Shown piece after piece: positions 16,638 through 25,431 of a stretch of 64,000 nt of DNA. How positions within the stretch are numbered: the first letter of the stretch is position 1; each line of letters starts with the position of its first letter. The DNA is from a virus. The position numbers and the translations under genes were made by a program. The stretch covers positions 1 through 64,000 of IMG/VR virus record IMGVR_UViG_3300042291_001557. One strand, 5' to 3'. A model generated the notes under the pieces. It made no database searches and was not told the origin of the DNA. It was given only the letters and a program-made list of their open reading frames with translations.

Positions 16638-17257
16638 TGCCTACAGTTCCTGGATATCCGTTAATGCATGGCGCTCAGTTCGCCAAGCAGTACGTAAATA
16701 ATTATCTTTCAGAAGACATTCCCGTGAGAATCATTGATTATCGCAACGGATGGAGTGTTGATGACATTACCCTCCCAACCCCTGAAGGTTTTACAACATA
16801 CGAGCCGTTCGCTATCGACACGTGGCCCCTTGTTATCACTGTAGTTATTGCTTCTACGGCTTTTAACCGCATTGGTTTTGACGGTCCGGACCCTCTTTAC
16901 AGAGTTTCATACTCAATGCGAACCTACGTCTGGGTCAAGACGGAAGGCTCCGAAGAGTGCACAATCATGCGAGACAGGCTCACGACAGTCTTGAGGTCGG
17001 CTCTTCTCGACTATCCGTGCCTAAAAGCGTATGACGAGAGAGCATCTTTTAGGGTAGTAATTGACGAGGGTTCACTTCGTGAAGAGTTTTCTGATTTAAC
17101 ACTGCTTAAAGGCGACAGAATCATGGCTGGAGCATATATTTCCTACAATATGGAGATAGATGAGGTCGTTTCTCGTAAGCCAATTGGCATTGTGTCAAGC
17201 ATTGATTTAGAAATAGATGGCGGCGGCAACTCGGCCACGCCGCTTCCGGTTCTGTAA
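16637..17257 (+). CDS. Putative tail terminator / neck protein
   Basis: 206 residues, not assigned to a family by motif. Mixed alpha/beta sequence with PLVITVVIASTAFNR and YRVSYSMRTYVWVKTEGSEE, then a helix (MRDRLTTVLRSALLDYP) and two strands. Its place between the morphogenesis protein and the tail sheath is where contractile phages keep the tail terminator. The role is inferred from gene order. Confidence 0.65.
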   Translation: MPTVPGYPLMHGAQFAKQYVNNYLSEDIPVRIIDYRNGWSVDDITLPTPEGFTTYEPFAIDTWPLVITVVIASTAFNRIGFDGPDPLYRVSYSMRTYVWVKTEGSEECTIMRDRLTTVLRSALLDYPCLKAYDERASFRVVIDEGSLREEFSDLTLLKGDRIMAGAYISYNMEIDEVVSRKPIGIVSSIDLEIDGGGNSATPLPVL

Positions 17258-17382
17258 TTGACTATGTCGTATTTTATTTATACAGCATTCTTTTTAACAG
17301 TTGCAATAATCAACCTCAAATCATCTGTACAATATAAACCGTTGGCGGCATTGTCACTCAACACGAACCACAGGAAGGTCTT

Positions 17383-18900
17383 ATGCCAGGCGTAGTTATC
17401 TCCACAGCAGTCAGAACAGGCCCATCTTCCGCGACAGTGCGCGAATCTTCGCAGCTTTTTGTTGTCGGATTAGCGGAACGAGGAGCTTCTGGTGAAGCAA
17501 TCCTTGTTCAGAGCCTCGCAGAATTTGAACAAATGTTCGGCGGATACGTTTCGTATTCGTACCTACACCCAACAGTCGAGACCTTCTTTGAAGAGGGTGG
17601 CACTCAGTGCTACATCTCCAGAGTTGTAGGCCCTGACGCAACAGCAGGAACACTTGTTCTTGAAGATGCCACAGACCCAGTCATGACAGTTGACGCCAAT
17701 GGCGCAGGTGCATGGAGCGCAGATGTTGAAGTTACTGTTACTCACCCAACAGCAACAACATTTACAGTTTCCGTCTCTTACGATGGCGACGTTGTCTACA
17801 CCACAGGGAACGTTACCTCGGTAGCGCAAGCTGCTGGTCGTATCAACTTGAGCTCAGTTGCTTCTCGCTACGTAACAGCAACAGCTGTCACCGGTGCAAC
17901 AACTAGACCAGTGGTTCTAGCCTCAACGCCCCTCTCGGCAGGCGACGATGACCTTCTTGCCGTAGACGACGACGTTCTAATCGCCGGCCTTGATGTCTTC
18001 AACGACTCTCTCGGAACTGGTGCGGTTGCAATCCCAGACGCAGAAACGGCTACTCGCCTTACTGTTGGTGGTCCGGTAACTGACTACGACGGCACGCTGA
18101 AGGCCACACAGGACGTATCAACCGCCCTTATTGCTCACGCAAACACCAACAACAGAATCGCCATCTTGCATGGTGGTGTTGCTGACACTCCAGCGTTCGT
18201 AATTGCTAAGGGTGACACACTCAAAGCTCTTGACTCTACCGAGCATGCTGCAATGTACTACCCATGGGTTTTCGTTCCAACAACCACCGCCGGTGTAAGC
18301 AGACTAATCCCGCCAGACGGCTATGTTGCCGCCAAGCGCGCCCTGGCCCATAACCAAGGTGGAGCACATGTTCCAGCAGCCGGTTTGATTTCTGTAGCAA
18401 AGTTTGTTTCAGGAACCGCTCGCGACATCAACAAAACAGATGGTGACGCACTTGATACCGACCAGATTAACTCAATCAGAATCATTCAGAACTCTGTGAG
18501 AATCTACGGTGCTCGTTCATTGTCGGTTGACACTGAAAACTTCCGCTACATCACGACTCAGGAAATCATCAACCACATCGTTGTTGCTTCCCAGCGGTCC
18601 CTCGAAGACCTTGTCTTCGGTGTAATCGACGGACGCGACACAATCTTCTCGGCAATTACGTCAAGATTGATTGCAATCCTTGCGCCATTGCGTGAAGAAG
18701 GTGCCTTGTTCCAGGCTTTTGATGCCAACGGCAAGAAAGTCGACAATGGATACACAGTCCGTTGCGATGCCTACCTCAACCCAGTCAGCCAACTAGCAGG
18801 CGGTACCGTCAAGGCCAAAGTTGGTGTTCGCACCAGCGGTGTCGGCGACAAAATCGAAGTCGACATTATCAAGTCGAATCTGACCGCCAGCGTCGTCTAA
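17383..18900 (+). CDS. Tail sheath protein
   Basis: 505 residues. It forms the contractile outer tube. Typical signs are the opening PGVVISTAVRTGPSSATVRESSQLFVVGLAERG, the LAEFEQMFGGY motif with FFEEGGTQCYISRVVG, and a C-terminal domain with LSVDTENFRYITTQEIINHI and the final beta strands used in the sheath handshake. An Ig-like insertion fills residues 85-200. AGGAAGG lies before the ATG. The 125-base gap upstream holds a possible TTGACT at about 17257 but no well-spaced -10. This gene shows that the phage is a myovirus. Confidence 0.93.
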   Translation: MPGVVISTAVRTGPSSATVRESSQLFVVGLAERGASGEAILVQSLAEFEQMFGGYVSYSYLHPTVETFFEEGGTQCYISRVVGPDATAGTLVLEDATDPVMTVDANGAGAWSADVEVTVTHPTATTFTVSVSYDGDVVYTTGNVTSVAQAAGRINLSSVASRYVTATAVTGATTRPVVLASTPLSAGDDDLLAVDDDVLIAGLDVFNDSLGTGAVAIPDAETATRLTVGGPVTDYDGTLKATQDVSTALIAHANTNNRIAILHGGVADTPAFVIAKGDTLKALDSTEHAAMYYPWVFVPTTTAGVSRLIPPDGYVAAKRALAHNQGGAHVPAAGLISVAKFVSGTARDINKTDGDALDTDQINSIRIIQNSVRIYGARSLSVDTENFRYITTQEIINHIVVASQRSLEDLVFGVIDGRDTIFSAITSRLIAILAPLREEGALFQAFDANGKKVDNGYTVRCDAYLNPVSQLAGGTVKAKVGVRTSGVGDKIEVDIIKSNLTASVV

Positions 18901-18914
18901 AGAAGGATATAAAC

Positions 18915-19394
18915 ATGCCAAAAGTATCTCAGCGCCAAGTACTCGCATCGGTCGTACCGGTCGAAGCAGCGAAGCACCCGAAGTGGACAGGTTTTTACTT
19001 TGCCCAGGTTTCTGGTGGAGAAATTACTGCATCCGTAGAAAAGATTTACGAAGGCGGCAAGCTCCGTCCTACCGTTCTCTGTGCCCCATCTGAAGTTGGC
19101 GACATTACGCTGACCGCTCATTATGACGACGACAGAAACGCAGCAGACGGCCCAACAGGAATTGCAGAAAAAATTGCAACACTCCGCCCGTTGGTTGGTC
19201 GCGCTTCGTATGACATTACGATTGAGACCTTTGACTGTGACCTCAAGGTTCCAGGCACTGACCGCGTGTACTCAAAGGCCCTCTTGGTCGGTATCACAGA
19301 GCCAGACGGCGACTCATCTTCGGGTGCTCCTGCGACTTTCTCGCTAACATTTGCCATCTCGGACGTTGAGTCCGGTGCTGGCGCAGCTGGCTGA
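18915..19394 (+). CDS. Tail tube protein
   Basis: 159 residues from the ATG at 18915, preceded by AAGGATAT; longer in-frame extension upstream lies inside the sheath gene and is rejected. It is beta-rich with the tube-protein style FYFAQVSGGEITASVEKIYEGG, IATLRPLVGRASYDITIETFDCD and FSLTFAISDVE. It directly follows the sheath, as in nearly all contractile phages, and would stack into the inner tube through which DNA passes. Confidence 0.85.
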   Translation: MPKVSQRQVLASVVPVEAAKHPKWTGFYFAQVSGGEITASVEKIYEGGKLRPTVLCAPSEVGDITLTAHYDDDRNAADGPTGIAEKIATLRPLVGRASYDITIETFDCDLKVPGTDRVYSKALLVGITEPDGDSSSGAPATFSLTFAISDVESGAGAAG

Positions 19395-19451
19395 TAAATC
19401 TTCTCTTCTGAGTTCCATCACTGGCATGAGTGATGTGCTAGGTTTTCTGTC

Positions 19452-19991
19452 ATGACAGAAAACTCTGAACTCTACACAACATCCACAGAAGATTCTTCTC
19501 CTAAGGGCAAGCAGAATAAACCTGCTGTTACCGTAGAAGAAACTCCACTTCAGAAGCTTACGAGCATCGTGAAGAAAAAGGTTGAGCGCCAGGTTGTGCT
19601 TATTCCTGTTCCAGAACGTCCTGGCGTAAAAATCAAAATCAGTCCAAACATTACCCAGAATCAAATGAAGAACTGGCGTAAGCAAGCTGGTGAAGACACC
19701 CGTAACGGCATGGACGGAACTCGTTTCGCCTGCTCAGTTATTGGTCATACAACCGTTGGAATCTTGTTTGATGACGAAGAAGTATTCGATGATGCCGGTA
19801 ACGAGCTGTCATTCGCTTCTCCAGTCATTCTTGAAATGACCAACACTACTCGCCCGCTCCCTGACTGTGTCAAGGAATTCTTTGGAGTTGACCCTCATAT
19901 CGAGGCTGCCGCTCTTTCAATTCTTGACGCTGCTGGATATTCTGATTCGGTGGACGTTGAGGACCCTACGAAGGGGTCTTCGACGAACTAG
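19452..19991 (+). CDS. Tail assembly chaperone, short (G-like) product
   Basis: 179 residues. It lies between tail tube and tape measure, the conserved spot for tail assembly chaperones that coat the tape measure. The sequence has an acidic, low-complexity start, a beta segment around QVVLIPVPERPGVKIKISPN, and a helical DCVKEFFGVDPHIEAAALSILDAAG end. The frame closes at TAG 19989-19991, but a second frame continues to 20155 and should be joined by frameshifting (see next entry). A CATCACT/AGTGATG hairpin lies just upstream at 19416-19435. Confidence 0.8.
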   Translation: MTENSELYTTSTEDSSPKGKQNKPAVTVEETPLQKLTSIVKKKVERQVVLIPVPERPGVKIKISPNITQNQMKNWRKQAGEDTRNGMDGTRFACSVIGHTTVGILFDDEEVFDDAGNELSFASPVILEMTNTTRPLPDCVKEFFGVDPHIEAAALSILDAAGYSDSVDVEDPTKGSSTN

Positions 19992-20155
19992 TTGAAGACC
20001 CGCTCGTCATCTCGGCAGCAAGATTAGGCGAACTGTTCGGGACAGACCCAGTCAGACTTTTGGATTCAACAGAAACTGAATGGCTCATAAGGCTTGCTTG
20101 TGCTAAAGTAATAAGTAACGACCGCGAAGAGCAGGAACGCAAATCTAGGCAATAA
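19961..20155 (+). CDS. Tail assembly chaperone, frameshifted (GT-like) extension
   Basis: In the -1 frame relative to the chaperone, a frame opens after a TGA at 19958-19960 and runs to TAA at 20153-20155. It encodes FDELVEDPLVISAARLGELFG, then LLDSTETEWLIRLACAKVI and a basic end. It has no start codon or ribosome site of its own. Such an overlapping second frame between tube and tape measure is the classic mark of a programmed -1 frameshift giving a long chaperone of about 235 residues. The likeliest slip is at GAAGGGG (19970-19976), where the glycine codon can re-pair perfectly. Confidence 0.7.
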   Translation, partial: GPYEGVFDELVEDPLVISAARLGELFGTDPVRLLDSTETEWLIRLACAKVISNDREEQERKSRQ

Positions 20156-20174
20156 ACTAGATTTCCTTCCTACA

Positions 20175-20215
20175 CTCACGCGATTTTCCCAAAAATCGTC
20201 AGATGAGCGTGTGAG
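20175..20215 (+). promoter_or_regulatory. Stem-loop before tape measure start
   Basis: A perfect 7-bp hairpin CGATTTT/AAAATCG with a four-base loop (20181-20198) is nested in a looser outer pairing of CTCACGC with GCGTGTGAG (to 20215). The outer arm contains the GAGG that would serve as the ribosome site for the GTG at 20224, so the structure could limit tape measure translation. No T run follows, so a terminator is unlikely. Confidence 0.45.
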
Positions 20216-20223
20216 GTCTATAC

Positions 20224-23200
20224 GTGGCCAGGGCTGAAGGTACAGTCAATATTGAGGTTAAGGGTGCCCTACAGGGTGCCCTTGAAGTACGCACCCTAAG
20301 CAAGGCTCTCGACAAGCTTGATAACTCAGGCAAGAAGCTAAGTAGCGGCGCTAAAACAATACAGACTTACACCCAAAATCTGACGACCGCAGGAGTAAAA
20401 ACCCGTAAAGTTTTTGACTCCATGGACAAGGGCATAAAGATGATGGGCATGGGCTTAACCAAGGGCCTCATGCTTGCCCTAAAAGCTACAGTTCTTCAGT
20501 TTGGTGTATTTTCCCTCGCCCTAATGGGTGTTCATGCGTTATTCATTGCAGGAAAGTATCTACATAAAGCCTATTCATGGGGAATGACTGCAATGGCCGG
20601 CGCGGCCGCTAGCGCTGCAGTAGCACTTGGAACAGCCGCTGCTGCTATCCGTGAACAACAAGCAGCAATGTTCGCGTTCACAAAGGGTGGAGCTGGAGAG
20701 TTTATTTCTGGGACAAATCAGGCCAGAAACGCAATGAGAACATTGCAAGCTGATTCACAGTTGGCAGGACTTGGCGTAGCTGCCTTAAACAAAGCCTACG
20801 CATCAATGGCTAAGTCAATGAAGTCTTCGCAGATTGCGCAAAGCGGAGCAATGCTAAAGAACCTCATGGACTTTGGTGCTGCAGGGCAAGACCCAGCAGC
20901 AGCAGCCGACAAGGTTGGAGCACTTATTGAAGCCCTCAACAACTCCAAGACAAGCATGGCAAGCGTTAAGCAAGCGGCAAAAGCGCTTGGCCCACAAATG
21001 GAACAAGCTCTCAAAAAAGCAAAAGTAACCAGCAAAAAACAGATGAAAGAACTCATCATGTCTGGCGAGCTTGCTAAAGCTGGTGGAGTCGCTGGACAAT
21101 TTGAAGCGGTCAACTCAACGCTGATTGGGCAAGCCAAATCTTTCTTTACTCAAATAAAAGGCGAATTTGCAGACTTTGGTCAACAGTTTCTTGAACCAGC
21201 AAAAGTTGCAATGCAAAAAATCTTTAAGATTATTAGAACTGACCTTTTGCGTGTCAGTGGTTCTTTGGGTGAATTCGGAAAAGGCGCTTTCTTTGACGGA
21301 CTTGTAAGCGGAGTTGAAAAAATATCAAACTTTTTTGTAAAACTCATGAGAGAATGGTTGCCAAAGACTGATGGCTTTTTCAAAAACATGTCTGGCGGCT
21401 GGGAAAAGTTTGCTAGATGGTTCAGAATTTCAAGAGAACAACTTAGACCGTTTGTTGAAGGTGCCAAAGCCGTAGAGGGAATCTTTAAGCCGATTCTTTC
21501 GGCTTTGAAGTCTGGGTTTCTAGATTCATTCAAAGACTTCAATGAAGGTGCTATTAGCAATAAGGAAACGTTTGCCGAAATAGGACAAAGCCTTGGTGGC
21601 TTAATTACTGAGCTATTTAAACTTTCAGACATATTCAGTACGGCATTTATGGATGCATTGCCTTTCCTTAATGATGTTATTAAAGGCATAACCAGTGTCG
21701 TCAGTATGATGACTGGTCTTCTTTCCAAGTTCAGTGGGATTCTTGGCGGACCAATGGCTTACATGGCTCTACTCATGATGGGCCGCAACATGAAGAACAA
21801 CAAGGGTGGGTTCCTTGGCAAAGAACGCGCCCCCGTAAACACGATGAACGTTACTGCCACCAACGTAAACATTGGCGGCAAACCAATACCCGGTGGTCCT
21901 GGTGGACCCCCACCCGGCGGCCCTGGTGGACCAAAACCCATACCTACTGGCCCAAGACCAATTGGTCCAGGAGGAAAGCCGATACCAATTGGTCCAGGAA
22001 GACCACCACTTGCACTGGGCCCTGCCAAGGGCAATATCAACTACGACGTACATGGGAGCCCTCTATACGGAGGTCGCAGATGGGGCGGAGATTCAAGAAC
22101 AGGAGAATTCGATGCCCACGGAAGACCTGTTACATGGGGGAAGGATTACCCCAACCCTGATGCAAAACTTGTAGGAAGAGCTGGTGGCTGGAGAACAAGA
22201 AAAGACGGAAGCAGATACTTCAACAAAGGTATGTGGACAAAAAAAACCCCAGGCACTGGCGACGTTGGAATAACGGGTCGAGGTGGCATGCCTTACTCTG
22301 GTTCCCCAATGCTCGCCATAGGTGCAGGACCAACCGCAGCAGGAACTGCTGGAGCAACAGACGGAGCCATTCAGGCAGCAAGTGGCGCAAATGCTCGCCG
22401 GGTATTGTTAATGCAACAGAGATACCAGAACTTAGGACCAGGCGTAGAAAGAGACCAAGCAGCAGCATGGCTTTCTGGTCGTGGTCACGCATTAACCCCA
22501 CCGGCCGGTGGCGGTGGAGGAACAAGGTTCTCTTCTGGCGCAACACCCGGACCTAGCGGCGGCGGTGGTGGAATGCCAGGTCCTGGTGGTCCAGGCACGG
22601 CACCTCCAGGAGCTGGTGGACCAGGAACCCAAGGCGCATACAGAAGGAACGGCCTATGGGCTCGCATGAATGCCGGTGCCGCCCAGCAGGCTCAGGGCAA
22701 TACTGGACTTGGTAATGACTTGTTCAGAACAAAAATTACTGGTCGTCGATTTGCAACAGCAGAAACTGATGCAAACGGTGAATACACCGGCCGAGTAATG
22801 AATCTAAGTAGAAAAATTGACCCAATCACGGGCAATAGGATTACAACCGGTCAAGGCGCTACTTATGACCCACAAACAGGCTTTGTTTCCACAAAAGGCA
22901 TGAGCGTTGGAAACAAGATTAAGTACTCCGGCATGACTACCCGCTCAATAAGAAACGGTGCTCTTGGTTCTGCAGTTCTTGGGAATGCCGAAAAAGGTAT
23001 TGGCGGATTAAATAACAGCATGGGTGCGAAGATGGCTGTTGGTATGGGTATGTCAGCATTGTCTCAAAAGATGCCAGAAGAAGCACAAGGGGCAATGGCT
23101 CTTGGCGGAATGGTTGGTCAATTCAACCCACTGGCGGGTATGGCAGTTGGCCTTGGTGGGGCTGCTCTCAAATCAAGAACTGCTGGCGGTGGAGCGATGA

Positions 23201-25431
23201 CTGGTGCTGGGGCTGGTGCAGCAATAGGAACAATGATTGCTCCAGGAATTGGTACTGCCGTGGGTGCAGCGCTTGGTGCAATAACTGGCGCGCTCGCTGG
23301 TTTTGTTGGAGGAATGCGACAAAGGGCAAAAGAAGCAAAAGACGCAATGGGGTCTTTCTTAAACGGAATAGCAACACGCGAATTTGTTAATGCTCAGGGT
23401 GCAATCGTTAGTCAAGAAAAAGCTGCAGCTGCTGGAGAAAATTTATCTGGACGAAGTGGAGCGCTTGAAGGCGTTGCTGGAAGAACTGCTGAAAAATACC
23501 AGAAACTGAGCAACACTCTCAAAGCAAAAAACTTTGGTGGGAAATACAGCACAGAAACAGGCGAGTCAGCGGTTAGTGGCGCAAAAGGTGGCGCTTTGGC
23601 TGGAATGACATTGGGTGCTGGTGCCGGAGCAATCGTAGGAACAGCAATACCAATACCTGCGATTGGAACACTCACCGGCGCCCTAATAGGTGGAGCAATT
23701 GGTCTTGTCGGCGGAGCTCTTGTGGGTGGTGTTGGTGGCGCAATAAAAGGATGGCTTGGTAGCGGCAAGCGGAAAAAGCAACAAGCAAAAGATTTTAGCA
23801 TTCTTGAGGAAATAAATAAAGACCCTGCGTTTAAAGGAATTATTTCCGATACTGACATGAAATCTATTAGGAAAGATAAAGGCGCTGCCCTTGAAAAAAT
23901 GGGCAAAGACCTTCCAGAAAAACTAGCAGCAGCCACAGAGGTAAGTGACCAACAAGCCAAACGTATGGAACTGCTTAAAAAAATGAGTGGCAAGTCAGGT
24001 GCGGAACTTGAAGTTCTAGCCAAGAAGATGGGCGTCAATCTTTATGATGCGGCAGCAAAGACTAGTGACATCGTTGAAAAACTTGGAATGACAATGGTTA
24101 AAACGGCTAACGAAATGAAGGACGCAAACATTGACGTGTCCGTTAATTCAATTAATACCGCTTTTGATGACATCATAAAAAGAGTCAACGCCCCTAAGAT
24201 TTACAGCGAGAGAGGGCGGCAAGTAGGCGACGTAATTAGGGGTGGAGGAGATGCTGGCTCTATTCTCGAGGCATTAAAAGGGTTCCAAGAATCGTCGCTC
24301 GGAATGGGCGATAGCCCCATAGATTCCTTCTACGGGCAAATGGAGCAAGTTGGGTCACTTGCCAACCCAGGAAAACTTTTCCAAAAAGGTGGCGCATGGG
24401 ATGATATTGACCCAGCCAAATTCTTTACCCCTGAAGTTTCAGCAGCGCTAGCCAAACAAGCGCAAGAAACCGAAAAAGGATTTACGACAAACGCAACCGG
24501 ACAAATTTCTGGAATGATGGCCAAATCTGGAATGTATGCAAACGAAAACCAGATGAACGCCATGATTGGGAGCATGGACGCCCCAAACAAGGAAAGATTC
24601 CTCAGAGACATGGAGTCTGGGGCTTTCAACATAACAGACCCGTTTGCAAACAAAACCGACGAAGAAGCTAAGAAAATATATAGCGCTAAAGGTTTTGACA
24701 GCAAAGAAGCATATATGTCGGCTGAAGTAAACTCCAAGTTTGCTTCTTATGGTGTAAATAATCCGAAGCTTGATTTTGCAAGCATCGATAAAGATACCAA
24801 TGCTGTTGCCGACAAGATGAGTACCGCCTCGGATACTTTTGCTGCTGCTGTTACAACATTCTCTACCAATATGGGTTCCTACTTTACTGACTCTGCCGGA
24901 AAACCTGAGTGGTGGACCAAAGAAGCCATGAAGGAAATCATGAATGGCGACACAAGCACCCCTCGTGGTGGCTCTATAGGAGATACAACTTCATCAAGAC
25001 TTAGTCAGACAATGGCTAGACACAATTCTATTAACGGTTCAATTGCTGGCAACAGGTCAATAACCTCTTCTTATAGAACCTACGGTCTTGGCTCTCTGAA
25101 CTCCGACCATGTGACAGGAAGAGCAATAGACCTTGTTGGGCAAAACCTCGGCTCCTATGCTGTCGCCACTCGTAATGCTGGTGGATTTGCGGAGTTCCAC
25201 GGAAGCGGAAACGCAAGACACCTTCACGCGGTCCCAGGAGCTGGAGCAATCGGCGACACGCTTACTCCAGTTTCTAACCAAACAGGTGGGGCAACTAGCG
25301 CTACTGTTACGTCCGGAAGTAACTCGTTTACCTTCCATATCAATGGTGGACAGAATAACCCTGAAGAGATAGCAAACATGGTGATGGCGAAGATACAGAA
25401 CTCTGAACAGAGAATTAGAGAGAGAATCTAA
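20224..25431 (+). CDS. Tape measure protein with C-terminal M15-like peptidase motif
   Basis: 1735 residues from a GTG; sets tail length. Residues 1-80 are helical and coiled; 80-140 hold hydrophobic helices. Residues 150-480 are long amphipathic helices with repeated AKAL/KQAAKALG motifs. Two low-complexity stretches (about 555-620 and 760-800) are rich in Gly and Pro (GGPGGPPPGGPGG). Around 960-1025 and 1118-1180 lie Gly-rich membrane-like segments (GAIIGTAIPIPAIGTLTGAL type). Near 1600-1675 SDHVTGRAIDL and RHLHAVPG match the zinc site (H-x6-D ... H-x-H) of M15-type D-Ala-D-Ala carboxypeptidases, suggesting peptidoglycan cutting at infection. It overlaps the next gene (TAATG). Confidence 0.9.
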   Translation: MARAEGTVNIEVKGALQGALEVRTLSKALDKLDNSGKKLSSGAKTIQTYTQNLTTAGVKTRKVFDSMDKGIKMMGMGLTKGLMLALKATVLQFGVFSLALMGVHALFIAGKYLHKAYSWGMTAMAGAAASAAVALGTAAAAIREQQAAMFAFTKGGAGEFISGTNQARNAMRTLQADSQLAGLGVAALNKAYASMAKSMKSSQIAQSGAMLKNLMDFGAAGQDPAAAADKVGALIEALNNSKTSMASVKQAAKALGPQMEQALKKAKVTSKKQMKELIMSGELAKAGGVAGQFEAVNSTLIGQAKSFFTQIKGEFADFGQQFLEPAKVAMQKIFKIIRTDLLRVSGSLGEFGKGAFFDGLVSGVEKISNFFVKLMREWLPKTDGFFKNMSGGWEKFARWFRISREQLRPFVEGAKAVEGIFKPILSALKSGFLDSFKDFNEGAISNKETFAEIGQSLGGLITELFKLSDIFSTAFMDALPFLNDVIKGITSVVSMMTGLLSKFSGILGGPMAYMALLMMGRNMKNNKGGFLGKERAPVNTMNVTATNVNIGGKPIPGGPGGPPPGGPGGPKPIPTGPRPIGPGGKPIPIGPGRPPLALGPAKGNINYDVHGSPLYGGRRWGGDSRTGEFDAHGRPVTWGKDYPNPDAKLVGRAGGWRTRKDGSRYFNKGMWTKKTPGTGDVGITGRGGMPYSGSPMLAIGAGPTAAGTAGATDGAIQAASGANARRVLLMQQRYQNLGPGVERDQAAAWLSGRGHALTPPAGGGGGTRFSSGATPGPSGGGGGMPGPGGPGTAPPGAGGPGTQGAYRRNGLWARMNAGAAQQAQGNTGLGNDLFRTKITGRRFATAETDANGEYTGRVMNLSRKIDPITGNRITTGQGATYDPQTGFVSTKGMSVGNKIKYSGMTTRSIRNGALGSAVLGNAEKGIGGLNNSMGAKMAVGMGMSALSQKMPEEAQGAMALGGMVGQFNPLAGMAVGLGGAALKSRTAGGGAMTGAGAGAAIGTMIAPGIGTAVGAALGAITGALAGFVGGMRQRAKEAKDAMGSFLNGIATREFVNAQGAIVSQEKAAAAGENLSGRSGALEGVAGRTAEKYQKLSNTLKAKNFGGKYSTETGESAVSGAKGGALAGMTLGAGAGAIVGTAIPIPAIGTLTGALIGGAIGLVGGALVGGVGGAIKGWLGSGKRKKQQAKDFSILEEINKDPAFKGIISDTDMKSIRKDKGAALEKMGKDLPEKLAAATEVSDQQAKRMELLKKMSGKSGAELEVLAKKMGVNLYDAAAKTSDIVEKLGMTMVKTANEMKDANIDVSVNSINTAFDDIIKRVNAPKIYSERGRQVGDVIRGGGDAGSILEALKGFQESSLGMGDSPIDSFYGQMEQVGSLANPGKLFQKGGAWDDIDPAKFFTPEVSAALAKQAQETEKGFTTNATGQISGMMAKSGMYANENQMNAMIGSMDAPNKERFLRDMESGAFNITDPFANKTDEEAKKIYSAKGFDSKEAYMSAEVNSKFASYGVNNPKLDFASIDKDTNAVADKMSTASDTFAAAVTTFSTNMGSYFTDSAGKPEWWTKEAMKEIMNGDTSTPRGGSIGDTTSSRLSQTMARHNSINGSIAGNRSITSSYRTYGLGSLNSDHVTGRAIDLVGQNLGSYAVATRNAGGFAEFHGSGNARHLHAVPGAGAIGDTLTPVSNQTGGATSATVTSGSNSFTFHINGGQNNPEEIANMVMAKIQNSEQRIRERI

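Noticed and set aside
17257-17382. TTGACT box as sheath promoter
   Set aside because: The nearest -10-like hexamers are 15 bases or fewer away or poor matches; a promoter is likely in this gap but cannot be placed.
19416-19435. CATCACT/AGTGATG hairpin between tail tube and chaperone
   Set aside because: Too short and no T run, so not called a terminator; kept only as a remark in the chaperone entry.
20796-24737. Several antisense frames of 80-210 codons opposite the tape measure gene
   Set aside because: They are mirror frames of an Ala/Gly-rich coding sequence, lack ribosome sites and show repeat-biased composition.
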